Positions 1 to 5,579 of a stretch of 10,672 nt of DNA are shown here, piece by piece. Where the stretch lies: NCBI GenBank assembly GCA_001017865.1, contig LATQ01000001.1:1922079-1932750 (forward strand), given 5' to 3'. Source of the DNA: Rhodococcus sp. IITR03 (GTDB taxonomy: Bacteria > Actinomycetota > Actinomycetes > Mycobacteriales > Mycobacteriaceae). The notes under the pieces were generated by a model, which was given only the letters and a program-made list of their open reading frames with translations, was not told the DNA's origin and searched no databases. The translations under genes were made by a program, and so were the position numbers. Position 1 is the stretch's first letter, and each line of letters starts with the position of its first letter.

Positions 1-196
1 GCCACGTGGCCGCGGGGGCGATCGCCGCCGGGACCGCCGCGACGATCGCGCTCGCCGCCTACACCGTCGTGATCGGGCTCTCCCGCGTCTACCTCGCGGC
101 GCACTGGTTCACCGATGTCGTCGCGGGCTGGATCTTCGGGATCACATGGGCCTGCTGTGGGTGTGGTTGATCACTCGGGTGCGGATCCGTCGCTGA
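1..196 (+). CDS. PAP2-family phosphatase, C-terminal end (partial, frameshifted near the end)
   Basis: This is the 3' end of a type 2 phosphatidic acid phosphatase (PAP2) family membrane protein; its start lies left of the window. Reading from base 3, the third PAP2 signature is visible as SRVYLAAHWFTD (81-116), which has the S-R-x5-H-x3-D spacing, followed by AGWIFG. The family removes phosphate from lipid phosphates or undecaprenyl pyrophosphate at the membrane; the substrate here is unknown. As written, the frame stops at 168-170 with an atypical tail (ITWACCGCG). Adding one G to the GGG at 148-150 gives a normal hydrophobic and basic tail, ITWGLLWVWLITRVRIRR, ending at the TGA at 194-196. 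I take the 196 end as the true one. The downstream gene is convergent, 39 nt away. The family is confident; the specific enzyme is not. Confidence 0.8.
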   Translation, partial: PRGRGGDRRRDRRDDRARRLHRRDRALPRLPRGALVHRCRRGLDLRDHMGLLWVWLITRVRIRR

Positions 197-235
197 CATC
201 GCTGCGGGCGTGTCGCGGACGGCCGTGGACGAGGG

Positions 236-517
236 TCAGTCCAGCCCCACCTGGGCACCCCGGTCGCCCCGTCGAGCGGCACGACGCTGCAGCAGGAAGA
301 GCGCAGTTCCCAGCAGCCCCACCACGATTCCCGCCACGCAGACCGGGAGCACATCGTCCCGGAGTTCGCCGCCCACCACCGCCACGACGACGGTCGCCAC
401 CACCCACAGACCGGTCCCCACGGCGAGCGCGGGGCGAGGGTCGGCGAGGCGTCGGATGCGGGCTGCGACGAGCTGGGCGGGTTCCACGGTTTGCAGATTA
501 GTTCCTTCGCGCTGCAA
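236..517 (-). CDS. DUF2530 small membrane protein
   Basis: A protein of up to 93 residues that I recognise as DUF2530, a small actinobacterial membrane family of unknown role. The family-like core DPRPALAVGTGLWVVATVVV leads into the first helix. A second helix (about residues 57-75) is followed by a basic RRAARR segment, so two membrane segments are predicted. The frame opens with TTG at 517. A GTG at 487, just before the EPAQLV segment, is an equally likely start: TAATCT lies 7 nt upstream of it, which would suit a leaderless transcript, and the longer form overlaps the likely promoter of the divergent permease gene. No frame break is present. From memory, M. tuberculosis has a similar gene (Rv0879c) beside its marR gene. 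Function is unknown. Confidence 0.75.
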   Translation of the reverse strand: MQREGTNLQTVEPAQLVAARIRRLADPRPALAVGTGLWVVATVVVAVVGGELRDDVLPVCVAGIVVGLLGTALFLLQRRAARRGDRGAQVGLD

Positions 518-521
518 TAAT
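491..521 (+). promoter_or_regulatory. Candidate promoter of the NCS2 permease gene
   Basis: TTGCAG at 491-496 and TGC-AATAAT at 513-521 resemble a weak -35 and an extended -10 with a spacer of about 19 bp, ending some 46 nt before the ATG at 568. The region is AT-rich compared with its surroundings. It overlaps the 5' end of the divergent DUF2530 gene if that gene starts at 517. The assignment rests on motif resemblance only. Confidence 0.35.
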
Positions 522-567
522 CGGTTCCCGTTGCGACGCCCCGTACTCGACGAGCGGATTTGTGGAC

Positions 568-2034
568 ATGGCCGTAGGCACCGACTCCAAGCGAACGTCC
601 TTTCTGGACACCTATTTCAAGATCACCGAACGCGGTTCCACCGTGTCCCGGGAGGTGCGTGGCGGCATCGTCACGTTCTTCGCGATGTCGTACATCGTGG
701 TCCTCAACCCGCTGATCCTCGGTAGCTTCTCCGCCGACGACGCGAGCGCGAAGATCGACGTGATGGGCAACATCCTGCCCATCAACCAGGTCGCCGCCGT
801 CACCGCGCTGGTCGCCGGCTTCATGAGCATCGTCTTCGGTGTGGTCGCCAACTATCCGTTCGCCATCGCCGCCGGCCTCGGCATCAACAGCCTGCTCGCG
901 GTGACCATCGCGCCGCAGGTCACCTGGCCCGAAGCGATGGGTCTGGTGGTCATCGACGGCATCATCATCGTCGTGCTGGCCCTGACCGGCTTCCGCACCG
1001 CGGTCTTCAACGCGATCCCGGCAGAACTCAAGGCCGCCATCGCCGCCGGTATCGGCGCTTTCATCGCCATGATCGGCCTCGTCGACGCCGGCTTCGTCCG
1101 CCGCATCCCCGACGCCGCCGGCACCACCGTGCCCGTCGGACTGGGCATCGACGGCTCCATCGCGTCGTGGCCGACCTTCGTCTTCGTCGTCGGTGTGCTG
1201 CTCATGGGTGTGCTCGTCGCACGCAAGGTGCGCGGCGGACTGCTGATCGGCATCGTCGCCACGACGATCCTGTCGATGATCATCGAGGCCATCGCCGACG
1301 TCGGCCCGTCGCTGGGCACCAACCCCAAGGCTGGAACCTCAGCACCCCCGAGGCCCCCGACTCCTTCTTCGGCATCCCGAACCTGAGCCTCGTCGGCAAC
1401 GTCGACCTGTTCGGCGCGTTCACCCGCATCGGCGTGATCGCCGCGACCCTGCTCGTGTTCACGCTCGTCCTCGCGAACTTCTTCGACGCCATGGGCACCA
1501 TGACCGGCCTCGGCAAGGAAGCCGGCCTGGCCGACAAGAACGGCACCCTCCCCAGCATCGGCAAGGCCTCGTCGTCGAGGCACCGGCGCCATCGTCGGTG
1601 GTGGCGCTTCCGCCTCGTCCAACACGGTGTTCGTCGAATCGGCCTCGGGTATCGCGGAAGGAGCCCGCACCGGCCTGGCCAACGTGGTCACCGGCGTGAT
1701 GTTCCTGCTCGCGATGTTCCTGACCCCGCTGTACGAGGTGGTCCCCATCGAGGCGGCCTCCCCGGCACTCGTGGTGGTCGGTGCCCTGATGATCGGTCAG
1801 GTTCGCGACATCGACTTCTCGGTGTTCGCCGTGGCGCTGCCGGCCTTCCTGACCATCATGGTCATGCCGTTCACCTACTCGATCGCCAACGGCATCGGCG
1901 TCGGCTTCATCACCTGGGTGATCCTGCACGCCGCGAGCGGCAAGATCCGCACCATCCATCCGCTGATGTGGATCGTCGCAGTGCTGTTCGCCCTGTACTT
2001 CTCGGTCGATCCGCTCACGGAACTGCTCACCTAG
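568..2034 (+). CDS. NCS2-family (AzgA-type) purine permease, three frame breaks
   Basis: An inner-membrane nucleobase transporter, probably a proton symporter for adenine, guanine or hypoxanthine, as is typical of the AzgA branch of NCS2. The N-terminus has the family signature RGGIVTFFAMSYIVVLNPLI. Later come ANFFDAMGTMTGLGKEAG (from about 1474) and, after repair, GTGAIVGGGASASSNTVF followed by VESASGIAEGARTGL, matching the AzgA substrate-site region. Three single-base losses break the frame: a G at 1329-1330 (restores NPKGWN), a C at 1567-1568 and a G at 1579-1580 (restore GKALVVEGTGAI). Repaired length is about 489 residues, normal for the family. ATG 568 is preferred over the in-frame GTG 562; neither has a strong ribosome binding site. 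The DUF2530 gene is divergent and marR follows after 44 nt. Exact substrate is not determinable from sequence. Confidence 0.88.
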
Positions 2035-2065
2035 ACGGCCGGCGCGTGTTTCGGGCGATGTGACG

Positions 2066-2071
2066 TATTCT
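2066..2071 (+). promoter_or_regulatory. Candidate -10 element for a leaderless marR transcript
   Basis: TATTCT lies 7 nt before the marR ATG at 2079, and there is no Shine-Dalgarno sequence. This spacing would put the transcription start at or next to the A of the start codon, giving a leaderless mRNA, which is common in actinobacteria. No convincing -35 is seen. Confidence 0.35.
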
Positions 2072-2078
2072 GCACGCC

Positions 2079-2509
2079 ATGATCTCGGATACACGCGCAC
2101 TCGCCGGTGACCTCTCACTCGCCGTTGTGCGTCTGACGCGTCATTTGCGGGGGAGACGCAGCGATTCCCGAGTTTCCCTGACCCAGATCTCGGCGATGGC
2201 CACCCTCGCGCAGGAGGGTGCGATGACCCGGGGGCACTGGCAGCGCGCGAACGCGTCCAACCACCCTCGATGACCAGGGTCATCGCCTCTCTGCACGAAC
2301 TCGGTCTCGTCGAGCGGACACCGCACCCGACGGACGGACGACAGATCATCGTGACGCTGTCCGAAGCCGGGAGCGAGCTGCTCGCCGACGAGGCGCAGGC
2401 ACGCGAAGTGTGGCTGACCGAACGGCTCGACAAGCTCGATCCGGACTCGCTCGCCACGCTGCGCGACGCCGTCGGAATCCTCACGGCGCTCGTCGCGGAA
2501 GACGACTGA
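2079..2509 (+). CDS. MarR-family transcriptional regulator (one frame break)
   Basis: A winged helix-turn-helix repressor-type protein of 143 residues after repair, the same length as I remember for Rv0880 of M. tuberculosis, which it resembles. The N-terminal helix ends in LAVVRLTRHLR, then SLTQISAMATLAQEGAMT begins the DNA-binding domain. The recognition and wing region is PPSMTRVIASLHELGLVER followed by PHPTDGRQ, the usual MarR wing with its D-R pattern. The C-terminal helices probably form the dimer interface. The frame is broken at 2227-2229: one extra C in CCC restores MTPGALAARERVQPPSMTR, joining the two pieces. The stop codon lies in the first unit of a 25-bp tandem repeat. The downstream methyltransferase gene is close enough for shared transcription. 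The ligand and target genes are unknown. Confidence 0.88.
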
Positions 2510-2572
2510 CCGCACCGCGGTCGATGACGACTGACCGCACCGCGGTCGATGACGACTGACCGCACCGCGGTC
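2501..2572. repeat. 25-bp direct tandem repeat, nearly three copies, at the marR/methyltransferase junction
   Basis: Three head-to-tail copies with no spacer: 2501-2525, 2526-2550 and 2551-2572 (the last lacks 3 bases). The copies are identical over their shared length. Each begins GACGACTGACCGCACCGCGG. The first contains the marR stop codon. The ATG codons at 2524 and 2549 arise only at the unit junctions. The 2524 frame is an 11-codon open frame; the 2549 frame continues into the methyltransferase. Confidence 0.95.
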
Positions 2573-3426
2573 GCGACGACCGACCCGGTGCGGGAGGGTG
2601 CGGGGCCGCTGGAGAATGACCCGGTGGTTCACGTCATCGACATCGACGATCCTTCCGACCCCCGGGTGGACGACTTCCGCGATCTCAACTCCGCGGACCG
2701 TCGGCCCGACCTTCCCGGTGGCAAGGGCCTGGTGATCGCGGAGGGTGTGCTGGTGGTCCAGCGCATGCTCGACTCCCGGTTCGCTGCGACGAGCCTGCTC
2801 GGGGTGGGTCGGCGGCTGGACGAACTCGCCGACGACCTGCGCGACGTCGACGTGCCGTTCTACCGCACCGATGCGGCGACCATGGCGGAGGTCGTCGGCT
2901 TCCACCTCAACCGCGGGGGCTCGCCGTCGCGCACCGGCCCGAACCGCTGTCGCTCGACGACGTCCTCGGCAAGGCGACCACGGTCGCGGTGCTCGAAGGG
3001 GTCAACGACCACGAGAACATCGGCTCGATGTTCCGCAACGCCGCCGGGCTCGGTGTCGACGGTGTGCTCTTCGGGAAGGGATGCGCCGACCCTCTGTACC
3101 GGCGTGCGGTGCGCGTGTCGATGGGGCACGTCCTCCGTGTCCCCTTCGCGCACGTCGACCGGTGGCCGTACGACCTGGATCTGTTGCGCAGCAGAGGATT
3201 CCAGCTGATCTCGCTGACCCCGGACCCGCGGCCATCCCGCTCGCCGAAGCGATGACGGGGGAGAAGGTCGCACTGTTGCTCGGCGCCGAGGGACCGGGCC
3301 TGACCGAGCATGCGATGCGGGCGACCGACGTGCGTGCCGATTCCCATGGCTCCCGGCACGGATTCGCTGAACGTGGCCACCGCTGCGGCGATGGCGTTCT
3401 ACGAGCGGGTGCGGCTCCCGCGATGA
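2549..3426 (+). CDS. TrmH-family (SPOUT) RNA methyltransferase, frameshifted
   Basis: A SAM-dependent tRNA/rRNA 2'-O-ribose methyltransferase of the SpoU/TrmH type, resembling Rv0881. The N-terminal part is a substrate-binding-like domain (LVIAEGVLVVQRML). The catalytic domain shows motif 1 NDHENIGSMFRNAAGLGVDGV, motif 2 LLLGAEGPGL, and motif 3, IPMAPGTDSLNVATAAAMAFYE, after repair. The cofactor knot lies in motifs 2-3. Frame breaks: one base lost in the G run at 2915-2919, a C at 3225-3227 (restores LTPDPAAIPLAEA), and two bases near 3336-3340 (restores VRARIPM). ATG 2549 lies in the tandem repeat and has no ribosome binding site. GTG 2624, with GGAG ten bases upstream, is a credible alternative start. 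The stop overlaps the next ATG. The RNA target is unknown. Confidence 0.85.
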
Positions 3427-3694
3427 GCCAGGCTCGCGGCCCCGCGCCCACCCCCTGGGCGACGGGGCTCACGCTGACGGCATTCTCCTTCGTCGCCACC
3501 GTCATCACCGTCGTCGCCTGCGGCAGGTGCTCGGCCGGATCCATCCGGCCCTCGCCGTCGTCGTCAATGTCGTGACGGTCGCGGGAGTCGCGCCGACCGC
3601 GTGGTCGTGGCTTCGGGTGCAGGTACTGCGCTGGCTCGCCGCCGGTTTCGTGGCCGGTGTGCCGTTCGGCTGGCTCGCGCTGATCGTGTCCTGA
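3423..3694 (+). CDS. DUF2537 small membrane protein (one frame break)
   Basis: A 90-residue product after repair, matching the DUF2537 family (Rv0882-like) in length, hydrophobic profile and position. Its ATG overlaps the methyltransferase stop in an ATGA arrangement, indicating translational coupling. The first hydrophobic segment is LTLTAFSFVATVITVVACG, and later segments include ALAVVVNVVTVAGVAPTAWS and FVAGVPFGWLALIVS, so three membrane helices are likely. The frame breaks at 3526-3527, where one G restores CGRVLGRIHPALA; without it the frame ends early at about 3575. The function of the family is unknown. The coupling suggests co-expression with the RNA methyltransferase, but not a shared mechanism. 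Confidence 0.75.
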
Positions 3695-3720
3695 TCGTCC
3701 CTCCGGAGAGTTCCTTCATG

Positions 3721-3744
3721 GGAGCCGTTCCGCAGAACGCCTCC
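3721..3744 (+). terminator. Hairpin after the marR-methyltransferase-DUF2537 run
   Basis: GGAG-C-CGTTC, loop CGCA, GAACG-C-CTCC: a 9-bp stem with one C/C mismatch and a 4-nt loop, 26 nt after the DUF2537 stop. There is no T-run, as is usual for actinobacterial terminators. It could instead be a 5' leader hairpin of the following gene. Confidence 0.4.
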
Positions 3745-3787
3745 GAAGCGCACACTCGGAAATGTCGGGTGGGCCGGAAGGAGCATC

Positions 3788-4213
3788 ATGTCCCACGGTG
3801 CGCATGTCGAGCGGGAGCACATGTCGATCGGTCAAGGTCTGGCGGCCGGAATGTCGGTGGGAGCTGCGATCATCCTGACCTTGATCGGCGTGCTGCAGAT
3901 CCTCCAGGGGATCGCTGCTGTCGCCGACGACGAGTTGCTCGTCGCCGGGCCGGAATACATGTTCGCGTTCGACCTCACGACCTGGGGGTGGATCCACATG
4001 GTCGTGGGTGTCGCGATGGCGGTGGTGGGAATCGCGTTGATCGCCGGTGCGACCTGGGCGCGGGTGGTGGCGATCGTCATCGCCGCACTGTCGATCGTGG
4101 TGAATTTCCTGTGGCTTCCGAACTATCCGGGTTGGGCGATCCTGATCATCGCGCTCGACGTGATGGTGATCTGGGCGATCTCGGCCTGGAATCCCCGAGC
4201 GACCTACTCCTGA
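3788..4213 (+). CDS. DUF7144-family membrane protein, copy 1
   Basis: A 141-residue protein with four predicted membrane helices that I recognise as the actinobacterial DUF7144 family. Helix 1 is near residues 18-46 (GAAIILTLIGVLQILQGIAA). The short outside segment holds an E-Y-x-F-x-F-D-x-T-T-W-G-W-I-H motif (about 56-70). Helices follow at about 70-88, 92-108 and 113-130, ending in AISAWNPRATYS. The reading frame is intact. ATG 3788 follows GGAAGGAG at 3776-3783. Copy 2 downstream has the same 11-residue extension before the internal MS (MSH...MS in both), which supports this start over ATG 3821. A hand alignment with copy 2 gives 90 of 130 identical positions without gaps. No catalytic residues are evident, and the function is unknown. 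Confidence 0.85.
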   Translation: MSHGAHVEREHMSIGQGLAAGMSVGAAIILTLIGVLQILQGIAAVADDELLVAGPEYMFAFDLTTWGWIHMVVGVAMAVVGIALIAGATWARVVAIVIAALSIVVNFLWLPNYPGWAILIIALDVMVIWAISAWNPRATYS

Positions 4214-4215
4214 AT

Positions 4216-4246
4216 CCCCGCTGTGCGCCGGGGCCGACCGATCGGC
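4216..4246 (+). terminator. Two adjacent short hairpins after DUF7144 copy 1
   Basis: CCCCG(4216-4220)/CGGGG(4229-4233), and GCCGA(4233-4237)/TCGGC(4242-4246) with loop CCGA. They begin 2 nt after the stop codon. Each stem is only 5 bp and no T-run follows, so termination is possible but weakly supported. Confidence 0.3.
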
Positions 4247-4319
4247 GGAAACAGGTGCCCTTCACTCGTGATGGGCGTATGGTTTATGCGTCCCTCCGGA
4301 GGGAGGGACGGAGGTCGTC

Positions 4320-4403
4320 ATGGCTGGTGAACAGGCCCGCCGGCGCCGGAATCGGACAGATGCCACGATCCGATCCGGTGTCGACGAGCGGATGGAGCCG
4401 TGA
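4320..4403 (+). CDS. Possible 27-residue arginine-rich small ORF
   Basis: An ATG at 4320 has GGAGG-like sequence just upstream (the GGAGGGAGGGACGGAGG stretch ends 5 nt before it). It opens a 27-codon frame ending TGA at 4401-4403, product MAGEQARRRRNRTDATIRSG followed by VDERMEP. Third-position G/C is about 70% by hand count, lower than in the surrounding genes. It may be a leader peptide, a free small protein, or chance. A single lost base inside it would place it in frame with the SHOCT gene, but that gene has its own strong ribosome binding site. I do not recognise the peptide. Confidence 0.25.
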   Translation: MAGEQARRRRNRTDATIRSGVDERMEP

Positions 4404-4412
4404 CTGGTGGTG

Positions 4413-4428
4413 GTGCCGGAAACGGCAC
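4413..4428 (+). promoter_or_regulatory. GNRA-capped hairpin in the SHOCT gene leader
   Basis: GTGCCG, loop GAAA, CGGCAC: a perfect 6-bp stem closed by a GNRA tetraloop, 10 nt after the small-ORF stop and 91 nt before the SHOCT start. The stable tetraloop suggests an RNA structure in the leader. There is no T-run. Function is unknown. Confidence 0.4.
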
Positions 4429-4505
4429 GCCGCAAGGGGAAACAGGATACGAGATCTTCAATTTCCGGGCGGCTTCACGGGCATCGTCCCGGCCGCGAAT
4501 CGGCC

Positions 4506-4512
4506 GAGGAGG
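4506..4512 (+). promoter_or_regulatory. Ribosome binding site of the SHOCT gene
   Basis: GAGGAGG with a 7-nt spacer to the ATG at 4520. It is a near-perfect Shine-Dalgarno sequence and fixes the start at 4520 against the upstream in-frame GTG at 4400. The first G also lies in a CGGCC/GGCCG stem. Confidence 0.8.
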
Positions 4513-4519
4513 TTCGGCT

Positions 4520-4936
4520 ATGGATTCCTTCTGGGACTACGTGTGGTACACAGTCGTCGTATTCGCATTCGTGGCATACCTGATCGTCCTGTTCCAAATC
4601 ATCGTCGATCTCTTCCGTGACCATTCGGTCTCCGGCTGGGTGAAGGCCGTGTGGGTCATCGGACTGGTGATCCTCCCGTACCTCACGGCACTGGTCTACC
4701 TGATCGCTCGTGGCCGCGGCATGGCGCTGCGGGCACAACAGGCCCAGGCCGAGGCGAAGCAGGCCACCGACGATTACATCCGAACCGTGGCGGTCGGGAA
4801 ATCCCCGGCTCAGCAGATCGCCGACGCCAAGGCCCTGCTCGACTCCGGGGCGATCACGTCCGCGGAGTTCGAACACCTCAAGGCACAGGCACTCGGCACC
4901 GTCGCGCCCGGACGTGACGGCGTGCCCATCGCGTGA
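4520..4936 (+). CDS. Two-helix membrane protein with PLDc_N-like region and C-terminal SHOCT domain
   Basis: A 138-residue protein with an intact frame. Helix 1 (about residues 8-30, WYTVVVFAFVAYLIVLFQII) and helix 2 (about 42-63, KAVWVIGLVILPYLTALVYL) flank a D-L-F-R-D-x4-G-W loop, the pattern of phospholipase-D-nuclease N-terminal (PLDc_N) membrane regions. No phospholipase catalytic domain follows. A charged, coiled-coil-prone linker (about 66-90, rich in A/Q/E) leads to a SHOCT domain at about 96-124 (IADAKALLDSGAITSAEF), a short two-helix module generally thought to mediate oligomerisation. The start is set by GAGGAGG at 4506-4512. It sits between two DUF7144 genes, so an association with those membrane proteins is an attractive but untested inference. 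The architecture is confident; the role is unknown. Confidence 0.88.
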   Translation: MDSFWDYVWYTVVVFAFVAYLIVLFQIIVDLFRDHSVSGWVKAVWVIGLVILPYLTALVYLIARGRGMALRAQQAQAEAKQATDDYIRTVAVGKSPAQQIADAKALLDSGAITSAEFEHLKAQALGTVAPGRDGVPIA

Positions 4937-4947
4937 ACGATCTTGCG

Positions 4948-4975
4948 GGGAGGGCATCCGAGGCCGGTGCCTCCC
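4948..4975 (+). terminator. Hairpin after the SHOCT gene
   Basis: GGGAGGGC (4948-4955) pairs with GCCTCCC (4969-4975) with one bulged G, and an inner CCG/CGG pair closes on AGGC. The stem is GC-rich, 11 nt after the stop codon, and has no T-run. It is a likely terminator, separating the SHOCT gene from the DUF7144 copy 2 transcript. Confidence 0.45.
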
Positions 4976-4992
4976 GGGGTCGGCTCCTGCGT

Positions 4993-5014
4993 TCGACGCA
5001 TCGCATCGCGTCGA
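4993..5014. promoter_or_regulatory. Inverted repeat TCGACGC-N8-GCGTCGA
   Basis: A perfect 7-bp inverted repeat with an 8-nt spacer (ATCGCATC), 134 nt before DUF7144 copy 2. It is either an operator-like dyad or an RNA hairpin. It is the second of four inverted repeats in this gap. Confidence 0.4.
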
Positions 5015-5034
5015 GTAGCCGGCGATTGAAAGTG

Positions 5035-5067
5035 CAAGGGTGGCGGCGTAACCCGGTGGCACCCTTG
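5035..5067. promoter_or_regulatory. Inverted repeat CAAGGGTG-N17-CACCCTTG with internal alternative pairing
   Basis: Perfect 8-bp arms at 5035-5042 and 5060-5067. The spacer contains ACCC (5051-5054), which can also pair with the GGGT of the left arm, so two exclusive folds are possible. GGTGGC occurs twice in direct orientation (5039-5044, 5055-5060), 16 bp apart. It may be a protein-binding site or a switching RNA element. Confidence 0.4.
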
Positions 5068-5087
5068 TTCCTCCGAATCGGGTCGCG

Positions 5088-5109
5088 GCCGGTCCTCGCG
5101 AGGACCGGC
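5088..5109. promoter_or_regulatory. 22-bp perfect palindrome upstream of DUF7144 copy 2
   Basis: The arms are GCCGGTCCTCG and its exact complement, with no spacer; outer GGTCG (5081-5085) and CGACC (5113-5117) extend the symmetry after a short mismatch. It ends 38 nt before the ATG at 5148. It is a strong candidate for a dimeric repressor operator; as RNA it folds into a 9-bp stem with loop CGCG. Confidence 0.5.
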
Positions 5110-5135
5110 GCACGACCGATGTCTCCTTCGTACAC

Positions 5136-5141
5136 GAGAGG
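5136..5141 (+). promoter_or_regulatory. Ribosome binding site of DUF7144 copy 2
   Basis: GAGAGG with a 6-nt spacer to ATG 5148. It supports this start over the internal ATG at 5181, and matches the start chosen for copy 1. Confidence 0.6.
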
Positions 5142-5147
5142 ATCGTC

Positions 5148-5572
5148 ATGTCTCATGACGTACGTCCCGACAGGGACGGGATGAGTGTGAAACAGGGCAT
5201 CGCCGCAGGCACCTCGATCGGGGCCGCGATCATCCTGGCAACGGTCGGCGTCGTCCAGCTCTTCCAGGGCATCGCGGCGGTGGCCGAGGACGAAGTCTTC
5301 GTGCGGGGCGTGGAATACACGTTCAAGTTCGACTTCACCACGTGGGGATGGATCCACATCGTCCTCGGTGTCGTGATGCTGGTCGCCGGTCTCGCGTTGA
5401 TGAGCGGCGCCACCTGGGCCCGTGTCACGGCGATCGTCCTCGCTGCGTTGTCGATCATCGCGAACTTCCTGTGGTTGCCGTACTACCCGTGGTGGTCGAT
5501 CCTGATCATCGCGCTGGATGCGGTCGTGATCTGGCGATCTCGACCTGGCAGCCGCGCGCCGACTACTACTGA
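5148..5572 (+). CDS. DUF7144-family membrane protein, copy 2 (one frame break at the 3' end)
   Basis: A paralogue of the protein at 3788-4213: four predicted helices, the same EYxFxFDxTTWGWIH segment and the same ending, AISTWQPRADYY, once repaired. Repaired length is 142 residues. The frame breaks at 5533-5534, where one G (TGG to TGGG) restores VIWAISTW and the TGA at 5570-5572. As written, the frame runs on into the hydrolase gene and looks like a 614-residue fusion; I consider that an artefact, because copy 1 ends at exactly this point. Identity to copy 1 is about 69% by hand count, with the membrane-facing residues the most variable. The hydrolase GTG follows after 7 nt without its own ribosome binding site, so the two are probably translated together. 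Function is unknown. Confidence 0.83.
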
Positions 5573-5579
5573 CGCGACC

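Larger units (their letters stand above)
4214..4519 (+). other. 306-nt region between DUF7144 copy 1 and the SHOCT gene
   Basis: There is no confident gene here. It holds the two hairpins after copy 1 and a hairpin (GTCCCTCC at 4290-4297 / GGAGGGAC at 4302-4309) containing the 14-bp perfect palindrome 4291-4304. It also holds a 27-codon open frame (4320-4403) and a GTGCCG-GAAA-CGGCAC hairpin (4413-4428). Two mutually exclusive small stems lie just upstream of the SHOCT ribosome binding site: CGGG 4478-4481/CCCG 4488-4491, and CGGCC 4490-4494/GGCCG 4502-4506. I recognise no known riboswitch class. It is best read as the promoter and structured leader of the SHOCT gene. Confidence 0.5.

Noticed and set aside
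1329..1580. Programmed ribosomal frameshifting in the permease gene
   Set aside because: Three shifts in one gene and similar shifts in eight others, with no slippery heptamer or conserved downstream structure, fit sequencing error better.
852..2565. Long minus-strand frames opposite the permease and marR genes
   Set aside because: They have low-complexity composition (T/A/M-rich or R/D/G-rich), no recognisable motifs and no ribosome binding site; the plus-strand frames encode clear AzgA and MarR proteins.
2501..2572. CRISPR array
   Set aside because: The 25-bp units are head to tail without spacers and there are no cas genes.
3601..4620. A 339-residue plus-strand frame through DUF2537, DUF7144 copy 1 and the SHOCT leader
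   Set aside because: It is an out-of-frame shadow crossing three better-supported genes, is Arg/Gly-rich, and only its last part shares no identifiable protein family.
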